The notes under the pieces: generated by a model
The model's database searches: none
Seen by the model: only the letters and a program-made list of their open reading frames with translations
What the model was told of the DNA's origin: nothing
Translations under genes and position numbers: made by a program
Assembly (NCBI RefSeq): GCF_047948215.1
Contig: NC_134455.1
Span: 303,570,147-303,634,146, forward strand
Direction: 5' to 3'
Length of the DNA: 64,000 nucleotides
Source: Lycorma delicatula
Lineage: Eukaryota; Arthropoda; Insecta; Hemiptera; Fulgoridae
In this document: positions 24,843 through 39,800 of the stretch, piece by piece
Layout: each line of letters opens with the position of its first letter
Numbering within the stretch: position 1 is the first letter of the stretch

Positions 24843-27800
24843 TATGTATGTGTATGTGTGTGATTAATAAATACGTAAGTTATATTAATAATATAATTTG
24901 TAGTTGGACATTCTTTTAATAAGTTCTTTCTCTTTTTGGAAGTTATTTTTAGTAATAAATAACAACTTAAAATTGACTTCATCATCAGCATGAATTTACA
25001 TTGCTGTTTCTGACAACTACAAGTTCATAATTTACTATTCTTTTATCTTCTACTAATTTTGTTAGGATTATTAGTGCCTATATTGTACTGGTAGTACATT
25101 ATGTGATGCCCAATTGTTGAGTACCCCAGTTTTTTAAATAACTTAAAAAAAAGTGAAAATTGTGTCAGTAAGACTGATATCTGCACTCTGTTACTAATTT
25201 TTATGTTTTGTAATCAACTGCAACAAAAAAAGATTAAAAAATTTTCTACGGTGGAGTGTTATTTTGTTTAGAATCACATTTTACAAATATTGTCTACTTT
25301 TCTGGGAAATCTGTTAACCCTAAAATTTATGTTCCTGATATGCACTAATTCCACATCTATTTATTATGGTTCATGGTGTGGAATTAAAAAAATTGTATTT
25401 AAACCTGTAAGAAATGAGATAAGGATGTTTTAGAAAAGCATACGGAACAAATACATGTTATACAATCAGAGGGCAAATTGACAAATAAAAAAAAACTAAT
25501 TAAATTAGTTCTCGTGTTATAATTACATACTCTAATTACACATATTTAAGTTTATTTCACTGTAATTTCTTAATGAAGTTTTCCTTTAATTTATTAGGTT
25601 TTTTGTTATTAATTGTAACCATTTCTTAACCTAATAATGTAGTGTTCTGAGTGCTTTTATTGCTGTAATATTTTAGCGATAATTGTCAGCAAAAAAAAAA
25701 AAAACAACATTAAGAGAAACTCCTTTTTTGTAGAAGTTTATTAATTCAGACTGCCCAGCACTTCTACCATTTTGATTAGTCAAGTTTTACTATATTCTGA
25801 ATTTCATTGAGGCTGTTTTAAGATTGATCATGTGTTAAAATTTGTACTTAATCTGATTTTGATAAAAGAGCATTTATTCTAAATATTAAAGGATATTAAG
25901 ATTTTTGCAGATGGTGTTGTATTATTTTTTTAATTTATTATGGTAAAGTTTAAAATTATTTTGAAAACAGTAAAATTGGTTATCATGAAGTAGAAATATT
26001 CTTGGTCACTTCTGTTCCTATTTATAAAATAATTTGTTTTTTGAATTTTTTTCATTTTGTTAGATATTACAGACTTCATTAAATCGATTACTATTTTTTA
26101 TTTGTTTTAGGATTAATTGTTTCTACTCCAACTGGTAGTACAGCTTATGCTGTAGCAGCAGGAGCGTCAATGATTCACCCAAGTGTTCCAGCCATCATGG
26201 TAACGCCTATATGCCCTCACTCTCTCTCTTTCAGGCCAATTGTTGTACCGGCTGGTGTTGAGCTTAAAGTGAGTTCACTGATAGATTAAATTTATTAAAC
26301 ATATTGAATTTATTAAATATTAATTAATTTAAACCACAGAAAAGTGAATGATAGCATTTACCAAAACAGGACTTTCATTGTAATTTAAAACATTTTCAGT
26401 TAATGTTTTTAAAAATACATGTTTAAATATGGATTTTTGTAATTATTTTAATAAGTGTACATATTTTTTTTTAAATCGCTATTTATACAAATTAGATTGC
26501 CAGTGTTGAGAATTAAAACAGAAGCACAATTAGATGAGTATTATTTTATTCTTTTTGGTTCAAGTAATTAATATTTGATAAATTTATAGTTTAATACACA
26601 GTTTAATTACTGTAGGTTTTTGTTATCAGATTTTTTACAGAAGTGGTGATTACTATACTGTTTACAATATAAGAAGAACTTTGAAAAATTGTTTTTTTAT
26701 GAAAAAAAATTGTTCATTATTTTATTTTTTGCAATTAATAAATTCTTATTTGTTAGAAAAAAACAGAATTTTTGGTTGAAACATATTATGTTTATCATCA
26801 GTTATTAATTTAATTGGCATTACATCTTATCTTGAGATAATGTATTTTAAAATATAAATAATTTTTAATAGTTTGGTTGTATGAAATTTTCTAGGCATAT
26901 AGAATAATTTATTATTGTTTGCCCAAAGTTATTAATATAATGGTGTGGTGGTATGTTTAAACCAAGACTAATTTAATCAAACTCTTATTACTTGCATTTT
27001 GGAAACTAAAAATGATCCAAAAACCTTTTTTTGTGTGTAGATATTATTAATTCATCACATAACCTAAAGGTTTACATCTGGGAATGTATGTAATATTTAT
27101 AACCTATAAATAATGGAAAGTCATATCAGGATACAAACTTAATGATTCTGGGGAACTGGGATTGTTTCCTGCTTTTGGAAAAAGTAATTGAAACGAGTAT
27201 TGAAATTTTACTTGAAAGAGAATGTAATAATTATTTTTATGTTATGAATTAGTTTTTTATTAGAAACATTATGTCTAGTATTTTATTGAATTTTTATCAT
27301 TCAAGGAATCCAGTATTATCTTATCATTTGTGAAAGAAACTGTTTTACTCATTATATTACTGTTTGTTTCTTCTTGAAAAAATATTCTATAAGAAATCTT
27401 TTTTACTTGCGCTCCTTTAACTTTTAACTTTAACTGTTTTTTTTCATGTTTGTCCTTGAATTTTTTGCATCCTAATTTAACATACTTCATGACATTGCCA
27501 ATTGATGAAATTTTGCACAGTTGCTAAGGTTGTTATTGTATTTACAATACAATATTCCACCATTACTTTTGCAAACATCTTCCGTACAGGGGTAAAGGGT
27601 GCGGATGTAAAATATTACAAAATCTGCAAAACGGCTACGCAGAGTTTTTGGGGTTGCAGTTGACAATTCCGATAGCTGTTTAACATAAAAAAATGACATA
27701 ACTTGGTACTTTTGAAATCCAAATTAACCTACTAATTAAACTCATGCAATGCATGATAATAATTTGATTAAAGTATGACTAAAAACTATAAAGCAAGTTT

Positions 27801-30800
27801 CTAAAGATTTTGAAAAATCTTTGTAATATTATTTTTAATAATATTTTTTATTCTTACTATAGTAGACTTCCCTTTAATCAACGTATTGTTTATGTCTGTC
27901 TGACCTCTTTATTGTAATGTCAGACATCACTGAGTATTTAATATATAATATATCATAAATCATTACTGTTGTTTATGTGCAAATGATTAAAGTGTAAATC
28001 TACAAAGTGGCTTTGTAAATAACTTTGCACCAATGTAATTTTATAGATATGAAATTAATTTCTTACGTATATTATTCTGTTCAATTCAAATTCAAGAATA
28101 TTATGTTTAGTAAGTGAAAGGTTGTACTTCTTTGAAAAGATATTTTAAAGAAGAAATTAATCATAAATTCCTTAGGAATGCTTTTTATTAAGGTCCATTT
28201 TTAAATACCTACTGATTCTAGCTGGAAAGCAGGATTATATTTGTGATGACAGACAATCTGGTAAAAATAAGTTGACCCAAAAGTTTATGAAAACTGTTGT
28301 TAGACAATTTTAGAATCTTTGTTATATTTTTAGAAGTATCACCTTAATTAATTTACATCAATGTGATATAAAAACTAAACTATAAAAATAAAAAAAATAC
28401 TATGCATGTGAAAATGTACCCAGTTGAAAGGTAAAAAGAGTTTCTTTCATTGTCACAGAAATTGAAATCTGAATTTTGTATATAGTAACATTTAATCAAG
28501 GGTTCTGGAAGAAAAATCATCCTGATTCTTCAACTTAAAAATAAGGGCCATTTTGTGACTTAAAAGCAGAACCCTTTATTTATTCTTTTTAATGTAGAAT
28601 GTAGTATGTGTCCTAAAATTCTGTGGAAACTAAAGATTACATACAATTCAAAATAAAATACACATGTATTAGTGCTGAATGGGATCATAATTTATTGGCA
28701 GTGTTATTTAACCTTATCTTATACCATAAAATGTTGAACTGTTATAAATATTTTACCATTAAACACCCTACAGTCTCAATCTCATGCTAAGTGGCTGCCA
28801 GCAGTCTTCTTGTTAAAGAAATGACTTGCATTAAAACAGTTTAAGAATAATTATGAAATGGTTAAGGGAAAGATATCAATAAAGGGTTGGAAATGGCTGA
28901 AGAAGATAAAATTATTGTTGCAAGGATAACTTATGATATCTTATAAAAAAATATGTCTAAGTCATTGGTGATTTAGTGGAGAAATACATGATAGGAAAAT
29001 TATGCTATACTATGCATGGATTAAAAAATAAGACCAGATGTCAAAAATAGAATTTATAAATTTTTACTCAATTTGTAACAAGAGAAAAAAATTAATTGAT
29101 TGTATACTCAATTTATACAATAAAGACAAATGCTTTATTTGCTATAAGCTCCATGTTTCATTAACAGCACTTTTTTTTTAATAGCATATTAATTTAAAAA
29201 AGTGATTAATTGTCTCACACTTCTGTTGTGTGTGTTGTAATGATATTTATAAATTTTTTTAAAGAAAAAAAAATAAGTTAGTGTTAATTTTTCTGATTTT
29301 ATATTACCAAAACTATCTGTATAAATTTGTGTAGTGGTTTAAACAAGGGTTTTGGTAAGTGTGTTAAATTTATTATTACATTTAGGAAAAATCTTTTATT
29401 AATATTTATTTGAAAAGATTTATAAATAAAGAAGTAATGAACTTATTAGATGATGTTGTCATTGTTGGTTGAGGATTATCATTTTTTTAGATATCTGTAT
29501 CTCCAGACAGCAGAAATACTGCTTGGGTTTCATTTGATGGCCGCAATCGACAGGAACTGTTCCATGGGGACAGGTATGTAAATGCCCAGCCGACCAGCAT
29601 GGCCATTTTGATTGATTGGTTCTCTGGGTTTTTTTTGTTGTCTTTCGTGTTTCTCATGTTAACATATTTCTTTCTTTTTTTTATCATTTTGTGCCGTTAT
29701 TTTCAATAGCATTAATGCTAAACTGATATTGCTTTTTGCTTTTGTATATGTTGCATTATTTGTATTTGTTTGCATCTTATTTTTGTTAACATTGTACATA
29801 TATATATTTATATAGATCATTAATTTGAAAGAATCTCTTTTACTCTAAGTCACTGGCTCTTATAAAAATGATTTTAATAATTATAACTTAAAATTGTTCC
29901 ATGATTTCAGTTGCTAATTTTTTTTTTTTTTTTTGTAACACTATGGTCAGTTTATTAGGGATTGAATATTTTATTTTCTGGAATTTAACATTTAAACATC
30001 ATTTTATACTAATAGAAATATATTTTTATGAGAAATAGTTTACATGTATTTAAAAGTGTTTCTTTCATTAGGGAAGTCCTTCAGATAATTGATTGTTAGA
30101 TCCATCCCATTTTTTGACAATTTGCCACATTTTGAGATTTACATTTATCAAACTGCTTTACTTGCATCCTTACGTATATTTTTCTGCAAAAAAATGATTA
30201 ATTTACTTGTGAGCAGCCATTTCATATTGGTGTTTTTACATATCCTCAGCGCTTGGATTGAGTAGTGTTATAAGCTGGGATTTGAAGGTTGTGTAACTCG
30301 AATTTAAAAGTAATTTTATATTTGGAGTTTGAAAGTAGTAGGAGTACGGACAAATTTAGAATGGGTAAACAGAGGGGTATTTGAGAATTTGCTTTGTGTT
30401 AAGTATATGTGATTTGTAATGAGTCAGTTTACTTATTACAACATGGACTCTCCACATATGCTAAATTTATAAGTTTAGTAAAATGGACACTCCATTACTT
30501 TTCACAACAGAAGAAATATTCAAGTATTATCCACCATCCTTCTGTAGTCCTTACCTCCTCTTAATACTTGAAATTTTTCTTTACCAGCTGATGATAAGTA
30601 TTATTCCTAGTGATGAGGATATATAATGATACCAATATAATATATAAATTATTTGTGTAATCTTGTTCACGCATTCTCTTATATCATTATAATAGCTCAA
30701 CCAGCAGCATATCTTACTTTTTAGTTACTAATTTTGTTTAATGTTTTACATTTTAAAAATTATATATTTATAACATTTTTTGGTAATTTTTTTATGAGTT

Positions 30801-33800
30801 GAAGAAAAATTAATTCATGAAAATAATTTCTCAAATTATTTTGCACTTAGAGTTTGGTGTTTGTTTATTATTGTTATTATCATATTAATAATATTCCAGT
30901 AAGAAACTATGACGCCAGCAGCTAATAGCAGAGGAATATCTTTCACCACCTTTTTTTTTTGCATTTCTTCAGTTGACCTATGCTTTCTAGATATTATTAC
31001 ACCGTAATGTTACAGGTTATGTTGAACAGTGATGCTCGACAAACAGCTTGGGTCTCCTTTGATGGTCGCAATCAACAAGAACTACGAGTAGGCGATAGGT
31101 TTGTTTCTTTTTATATCTCAGGAAACATTATTGCTGAAGCTTTCCAATGTTACTTAACTTTCTACATTCTGGGGGTTTCAGTTCTTTATCTTTTCTGGCT
31201 TTTTCTTATACAACATGTGAAGAATTATAGATTGTTTATAGGTTTTGATATATTATAATTTAAAATGCAGATTAATTAAAGGTTAATGGTTTACTTTTTT
31301 CATTCTTTCTTTTCTTTGCTAATTTATTAACATTTAAAAATTGTATGAGGTGTCTTGCAGTTTCTGGGTAAATATTTGGTAGGTTAATTGCTACTTGCTT
31401 TTGGGATATCTTCCTATAACTCATATTTTTGCAGTTGAAAATTTGAAAAAGTATCTACAAAAATATAATCAATTATTAAGGTAAACCTCGATAAAACATA
31501 TTTACATGTAGCTACACAGACAACTTTAAAAAATAATTCACACCAATTTGAATTTATACTTATTATTTAATTGAAAATTGTTGTTAATGTTAACTTTGAT
31601 TAGTTCTAGAAACTGATTTTTTTTTCATAATCTATTCTTCCATTACTCTTTTGGTTAGTCGTTGAAAATTATAAACAGAGGCTGTGCTACTCAGCATGAT
31701 TTGGTATAAATTACCTAATGCATCAATAAAACTTATTTAAATATGTATATGATATTTACAAAAAATCTATAATATAATTTTCTGTTGCCCATTACAGTTG
31801 AGATTTATGGTGAATGTTAAATACCCTTTTAAAAAACTATTATTCAAGTTATGAAAACAATTTTTTATCCCTATGATTTTTTATTAACAGAGTAGTATGT
31901 TAAAAAAAATCAGCAACTAAGGTTTTTTTTTTACTGTATTAGTCTACTACTACAGATATGTACTTTAACTTTATAAAAATTCTTAAGTGTGTTAGCATGC
32001 TTATAATGGTTTCTTTTCCCTCTCCCAACAATTGATTCATTTCTCTCCAGCAGCTGATCAAGATTTATTGCAGTAACTTATATCAAAAGACAAAATATAA
32101 ATACATTCATAAAAACTTTTGTAAAAAAAGATCTTAAGACTACCAACAATATCAAAGTGGTATTGTATTTTAAAACTATTCAGATATAAAAATTCTTATT
32201 AAACAAACTAATTTTATTAAAAGTATTAAATGTGACATTATATGTGTGCTGTGAACAATATAAAGACAAAAGAAGAATATATATTCTATTTCTTTATTTT
32301 CATAAACAACTTTGTTATAACATTATCATAATTTTGTTCAGTGATTATTATTAGAATGTTAAATGTCACTTTTCATTTCCATATTGTTGGAAATAGAAGT
32401 TTAAAACTAAACAAAATTTAGAAATTTTTAATTAATCTGTTTTAAAAAATAGCAAGAATCTGTACAGTGTAAAACACTTATGAAGACAAAAATGCACCCT
32501 CAAATCATAATACGAGGCATATTCATAAAGTAAGAGCCGTTTGGTCATTAAAAAAAATTAACTCATGAGAAAAGGTTTTTACTTACAGTTTTAGTTTTCT
32601 ATATATCTACTTCACTTTTCCTCATAATCGCCAATCAGTTCTAAGCACTTTTTGTAATACTACACCAGTTTCTTTAACCCCTCTGCATAGAAGTTTACCA
32701 CCTGGGAATTGAACCAAATGACAACGGTAGTGTTGATTTCCTTGTTGTTTTCAAACCGTTGCTCACCAAACCACTTTTTTTAAATGCAAGAAGAGGAAGT
32801 AGTTGCTAGGTGCTAAGTTAGGACTATATGGAGGGTGGTCAAAAAGTTCCCAACGAAAATCTTGAATCATCCTCTTGGTTATGAGCGGTGTGAGGGGTAC
32901 ACATTGTTGTGAAGGAGGATTATGCCAGACAACTGTTTCCCACGTCATCAATTTTGGATCACACGTCTTTGTTTGGTGAGCATTTTGCAGTACATGTCAG
33001 CTGTAATTGTTGATCCATGTTTCATGAAATCAACCAAAATGATGCCCTTTTCGTTCCAAGGAACGGTAGCCAACATTCGACTCGAGTACGGAGATTGATT
33101 GAACTTTTTTGGTTTTGGGGAACTTGAATAGTGTCACCGCATTGACTGTTGTTTCGATTCTGCATTGGTGTAGGATATCCACGTCTCATCACCTATAACA
33201 ATGTGGGAAAACAAATCATCTCCACCTTGTCGATAGCGGACCAAAAACGCTCGTCTACTGCACATTCTTGGCTCTTTGTGTTGGTCGGTCATCATTTTCA
33301 GTACCCACCTTGCACACAATTTGTGATATCCAAGCTTTTCTGTGACAATTGTGTAGAGAGAGGTGCATCCAACATGCAGGAATTCATCAACCATAGCACT
33401 AATCGTCAATTGCCAATCACATCGCAGTTTTAAGTTCACTTGTTCAACGATTTCAGCAGTCCGAATACCAAGCCTGCCCACTCCACTCTTTTTCATGCAC
33501 ATTTGTGCGGCTATTTTTATAGTCTTTCCTTCATTCATTACTGTAGGTCCATACACTAGGCATAACTCCTGATGAATTCCAGCAAATGAAGATCCTTTTG
33601 CACACAAAAATTGAATCAACAGCACGCACTTTACAACTGGTGGAGAAACAGTTGTCGCGGATATTGGGATGTGCATTCACCAGCAGGGAAACGACTACTG
33701 AATCAAAACAACAACTGCAGTGGCTTCATAAGTAGTTGATAGCTGGCCCTGCATACATGAAACTGTGTTCAGATCTTCTAATATTTAAATATAAGCCAAC

Positions 33801-36800
33801 GACCCTTACTTTATGAATATACCTTGTAAATTCCTTATGGAATTCATGTTTACAAACATCAATATATGACACCAGTATCATCTGTGCAAGCTGGTACTAC
33901 ATAAAATAAACCATTTAACTGATAAATACTCAGAATTATATATATATATATATATATATATTTTTAATTATATATATAATTTTTTCAGAAGCATTACCTT
34001 ATCCAATTAAAAAGTGATGCATAAAAATTGTTCAGTTGTGTTACCAGTAATTCTCTGAATAATTAGAAATTTATTGAACTAATATTTTTTTTTTTGAATA
34101 CGTTAAGTAATTATAAAATAGCACAAGAATAAGGTTCTTTCACAAATTTTATCGTCTACTGCTAGTTAAATCCATATATCCTTTTTTATACTTAAAAATT
34201 GCACTAGAAAGTAAGATCTTTTCACTTGTTCATTACTCAAAGTGGATCCAATACACTATATTCACCATTGATAAGATAGAATTATATTTATTGAAAAATA
34301 ATAGCTATAACAGTGCAACTTAAAAATGGTCATCAGCCTATAATTAGTAAGTATAAGATCATTGTTAGCTTATCAATTTGAAAAGTGATGTGATACAATT
34401 TTAAATGATCGTCTTTCATCATTTACCACCAGATGTTTAGCAGAAGACATAATCCACATTTTGTATTGTACTATGAATGGAGGTACCTCACGTTCTCCTC
34501 CAAATACAGCGCCTGCATAGACCAGGGTGTTTTGCAGGTTCCTCTCCTATAATGTGCAGGTAGCATTAATGGATTTCAATAATTAAAGTCTGAGTCCTCT
34601 TTCTGGCAAATAAGGTGATTCATCTTTATTATATCCCATTTTTTAATGTCTATTAAAATGTAAAACTGCCCCTCAGAAACATTCTTTTTTGTATTTGGTA
34701 TGTTAAAAAATGTTATAAATTGTATTTCATAGTGTTGACTGAACAATTAAGTTCTTTCATGTAATCATTTTCATTGCATTTAAATATGTATCAACATTTT
34801 TTTTTTGCCGTTTCAACAAAAAAAAAGAAACATTGTAAATTTGACACTATTCTGTTTTCTTTGTTGAACCCAAAATTTTTGTATTAAGTTATTAAATTCT
34901 GCTTAGTTTTTAATTCTAACTGATTAATCTGAATTCTGCATCTTTTTTTTAAATTTTTTACTTAATTTTATTTCATTTAATACTTTAAAAATTATCTTAT
35001 TGTGTACTACTAATTTCTTTTTTAACATAATCGTCAATTTATTTCTTCACTTATTTCTTATAGTTGTTAGTTTATATATTAATATGGAAAAGTATTTCTC
35101 TTTCTTTAATTAGTTTTGTGTTTTGGAAACCTGGTTTGATCAAAATTTTCCCTTGGTTTTCCATGATCCTTCCATTCAAATGCTGGAGCAGTTCTTTTCT
35201 TGTTAATCATGGAATAGCGTACTCAGCATTCTTATGATATGTGTAATGTTGAACTTTTTTCTGATCTGAATACAATTTTTTGTCATACAGATGATTACTT
35301 TTACTATTATACCATCATTGAATGCACTAAAGTACATCTACCACCCAGCTTACGTTTGATATTAGCTTTCAGGAAGTTGATCGGTGTGTAAAAATTCATT
35401 AGTAAAATAATATAAGTAGAAAACTAGTTTGCAGCTGAAAAAAACTTTTTAGTTTTTTTAATTTAAATAAATCAGTTATGTGCTTATTTGAAGTTTCTGT
35501 ATGAAAAATTTTACTTATAACTTATCTAAAATGAACTATTTTTAAATATATTTAAACAAACAGTATTTGGCAAAACTAAGCTCTATACAGTATAGTTTTG
35601 AGAGAGGCTGGGCCTTTACTTAATGGTTAGCTCCATTTTATAATTTCTTTTGATGAAAACTATTTAACATGATTCCCGTTAATATTTTATTTTTTATTCA
35701 TATGTATTTTACTTTTCTTCTTTCCAGATTCAAAACATATTCGTTAAAAATGTTTATAATTTTATCATACACCTGTTAAATTTTTTTGGAGTGTTTTAAC
35801 TTTGGCATCTCTTCATCTTTATGTATTCTATTTTCTAGATTAATGTTTAGTTTTTGATCAAAAATGTGATAGATTAAGTGTATTGAAATTTTAATCCAAA
35901 ATTTTCTTTTTGTTTTCTTGTTTAAAAAAATTTGTGAATCAGATGTACATAAAGTGAGAGACTGTAATATTTTTAAAAAGACAAAACAAATTGTCCCAGC
36001 ATATTCTCTAATCTTGAAATATGATTTTATTACAATTTCAGTGAAATTTTTGCTGCAGTATTAATTTTTCACTGTTAAAAATGTTTGTTTTAAAAGCTAC
36101 TGTACTGTTTCTCCCATCCATTTTAAACTGACATTATTCTAACTGAAACTAACACATAACTATGAACTTTCTGAATGCAATTTTCTCCTAGAGTGAGACT
36201 AACATACTTGGTTCATATCAACACTAAGTGTGACTTGTTCTTTCCCAGTACTTGTGTGACAGATGTGTTTCCTGAACAAATTATAATACCAAATGAGAGT
36301 AAGAACAAAATATCATCACATGCCAAGCTTCAGTGTACAGTCATTCCATTTATATTTTAAATTATGAACTGTAAGTTTTGATGTTCCTTTATTATGTGTG
36401 TTTACATCATATTTTTATTAAATTCTCCATATTGACTAATAATCTGTTAATATGAAGAATGTTTTATATATATATAAATATAAATAAATTGTCTTTTACA
36501 TATCTCTAAGTTTTAATGGATTTGAAATGGTTTCATACAAATTACATTTTAACATTTGATGATGACATAGGTAATAACATACACAAACAGTACTGTTTCA
36601 AGTAAATTTTTTATTGTGGTACGTAACAGTTAGTGCAGCTTGTTAAAATGTTTTCTAAGGTGGCTGTGCAATTTAAGTATTTTTTGCTTTTAGGTTGATA
36701 TGTTTTTTTTAATTCTGGAAGGCATATGGATAGATGATTATTTCTTTGGTATAGGGTGGCTATTAAAAACGTTTTTACAATAACTTATACATATATTTGT

Positions 36801-39800
36801 TTTAATAGCATTAGGATTCTTAGTTGTAAAGTAAAAATAATTTTATGTTACATTTTTTTCAGCTACATAACAGTCAAACTAAATTTTTGTATCCATTTCT
36901 TTTTTTGTTTGTGGTAATTGTTTTATGTTATTTTTGGAGCCATGATTTTAGGGTAAAAGTGGTATGCATGCTGGTGTTTTGTTTATTTTTTATAATTTTT
37001 ACAAATAGTATATGGTTTCAATGGCATTGTGTAGGTTAATTCTATGATGTATTTGTATTATGGTATTATAAGAGTTAGCATTAACCTGTGAAGTTTGTTG
37101 AATTAATAGTTTTATTTTTATTATTATAGTTTCATTTGTAGTTAAGCATATGAAAATCGTATGTAAACTCTAATAATCCCTTAATTCTGTATGAGTGTTA
37201 TTGGGGAACGTGACTCATTTTTATATTATACATTTTGTATTATACAACCATAATTTGCAAAGACACTTTCCATCTTTAAATGAGAAAATATATGAACATT
37301 ACATAAGAAATGCAGAATTTAAATGCAGAGATTAAAATTTAAATAAAAAAGTAACCACTGGGGAATTTATTTTTTTTAAGAACAGTGTAAAAAAAAAATT
37401 AATTAAATTTGTTAAACAAATTTTTAATTAAAAATTATAAATTTAAATTGGCTTTTACATATCTTTAGGTTTTAATGGATTTGAAATCGTTTCATACAAA
37501 TTACATTTTAACGTTTGATGATGACATAGGTGATGACATACACAAACCAGTACTGTTTCAAGTACCAAAGAAGATGATCTCATTTAAGTTATAGAGTTGG
37601 TACTGTTCAGTATTGTTGGTATAGTGGTAATTCCCAAATCAGGAAATTCCCTAATGTACTAGAATTTTGTAATATTGATATATCAGTAATTTATGAATAG
37701 CAAGATTTGGTTAGTGAGAAATCTGGTAATAGATATCATCAGTTGTCAATTTACCAGAGTAAGAAAGATATGGAATATTGATGTAAAAATTTTAAAATTT
37801 AATAAATCGGTAAAGTAATGTAACAGAATGTTCAATAACTGTGGACATATGTCAGGCAGGTATAAACTTAATTGGTCCCAATTTATATATACATACGATG
37901 TGTACTATATTTTGTTTCATTCCAACTGATGATTCACTTAACCAATAAATTTAGTAAATTAATTGATAACTGAGTTGTAACAATAGTTAGGGTTTTATTA
38001 TTGTACTATTTTAATAATTTTCTTTTTTTTGAAGATAATTGGTTTTTAATGAATGATACTGTACAACTCTTTTTGGAACTTTTGAAGCCGTAAAAGATAT
38101 AATTTCACTTTTCCTATTTATGTAACTTTGTTAACAATAATGATGTACTTTTCCCATATGTATTTTTGATCATGTGATTGTAAATTTATTTCAAAGTTTC
38201 ATGTAGTAATTATAATATTTCATTCATTCAAATTCTTTTTAGTACACCAGATTTGTTTTTTTTTTCAGTTCGTCTATAAAATCTTTAATATAATCACTGA
38301 GTTTATGTTAAAGAAAAAAAAAACAAATAAAACAAAACAGAGTAGTTTATTTTTTGCACCAACTTTAAATGTAATATATGAATTCTACGTATTTCTTTGA
38401 GTGTTTTCAATCTTATAAAAAAGTTAAATCACATTATTATAAACAAATTATTATAAAAACATTATTATTATTATTATTATAATGTAAAAAGTTTTTACAT
38501 TATTATATTTTCCAAATAGATGAGAGCATTTTTCACCCCTTTTATTGCTTGCATGAATGTTCAGAAAGCTGCACTAAAGCATAAATTCATTTACCCATTT
38601 ATACTGCTGTTATAAATCATCATCATTTTAGATTGTCACTTACCATGCTGTTTATTACAGCTACCATATAAGCTAGTTGAGCTCACGAGTTACTTGAAAG
38701 TAATTATTGCTTTCAGATATATTTCTATTGGTTTATATGCATTATAATTTGTTATAAAAATTTTCCTATATATAAATCTATTTATTTTCTCCATTTAGAA
38801 TGATAATTTCAACCATTTGACCTGATATTGTTATAAAATTGATTCTTCCAGTCTTTAGATTTGCAATAAAATAATGCAATTTTACTTTTGTGTAATTTTT
38901 TCAATATATGATTTTATTTATATTCACCTGAATATGTGTACAAATGATGATGATATCGTGCTTATCAACTAGGTGACCATTCAGGATCAGGTTAAAATAT
39001 GTATTATAAATCCAAAGATTTTATTATGTTGCAGTTTATTAGATTTAAAAGTGAAATATATGTTCATATCAAGCATTTTAAGTCTGAAAAGTCATAAATA
39101 TTGAATTAAAAAATTACTAAATATTACTAAAAATGACTAAATATTGAATTTAAAAAAAAATTATGAAAATATGAATCAGTACGAATCATATTGCTTCTTT
39201 TTTTTTCAATCAGTGTGAATCTGAGATTTGGGTTATGTATTCATATATTACACCTACATTTTCAAAAATAGAAATATGAGAAATCCACTAAAATCTTAAT
39301 TTGTCACATACTGTTACTCGTATATAACAAAATAGATTGTATGTTTTTTGGACATTCACCTTTCTTTCTTTGATTAACATTTGTCATTTTTTAATGCTCT
39401 TGTTTTTCTTGTACAGATAGCATGCATATTTTATACTGATTTTATGTAACACCAACTTTCCATGAAAACAATAACAAAAAGCATTTCTTATACATAAAAA
39501 ATAATAATTTTTTTTGTAAACTGTAATGATTAACAAAGCATGATCACTATGTAATTTTTGTGTCCCCATATGCTAATCAGTGTGAATTTGCATGAATGAG
39601 TGTAAAGAACTTGTTTTACTTACTTTTTAATTTTATCATTAAGAATTTTTCTTTTTTCTCTTCTAGATTTAGAAAATTATTAATTTTTTGCCCGTTTCAT
39701 TTGGAACTAACCATTAATAATTTACAGCACTCAGCACTTGATGAGTATTTGCGTAAAAGGCATGTAGATGGACATTTTTTTATTAGACAACTGTTGGTGT

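Noticed and set aside
24758..24991. Open frame rich in His-Thr repeats, - strand
   Set aside because: It is a translation of the TG microsatellite.
33149..33433. Open frames on the + strand across the 32.5-33.8-kb mariner
   Set aside because: They are shadows of the transposase frame on the - strand.
36175..36360. Open frame preceded by an acceptor-like cctag, considered as an alternative last NADK exon
   Set aside because: With the AG overhang the first codon gives Arg, not Ser, and the residues do not align with [20 protein letters not shown].
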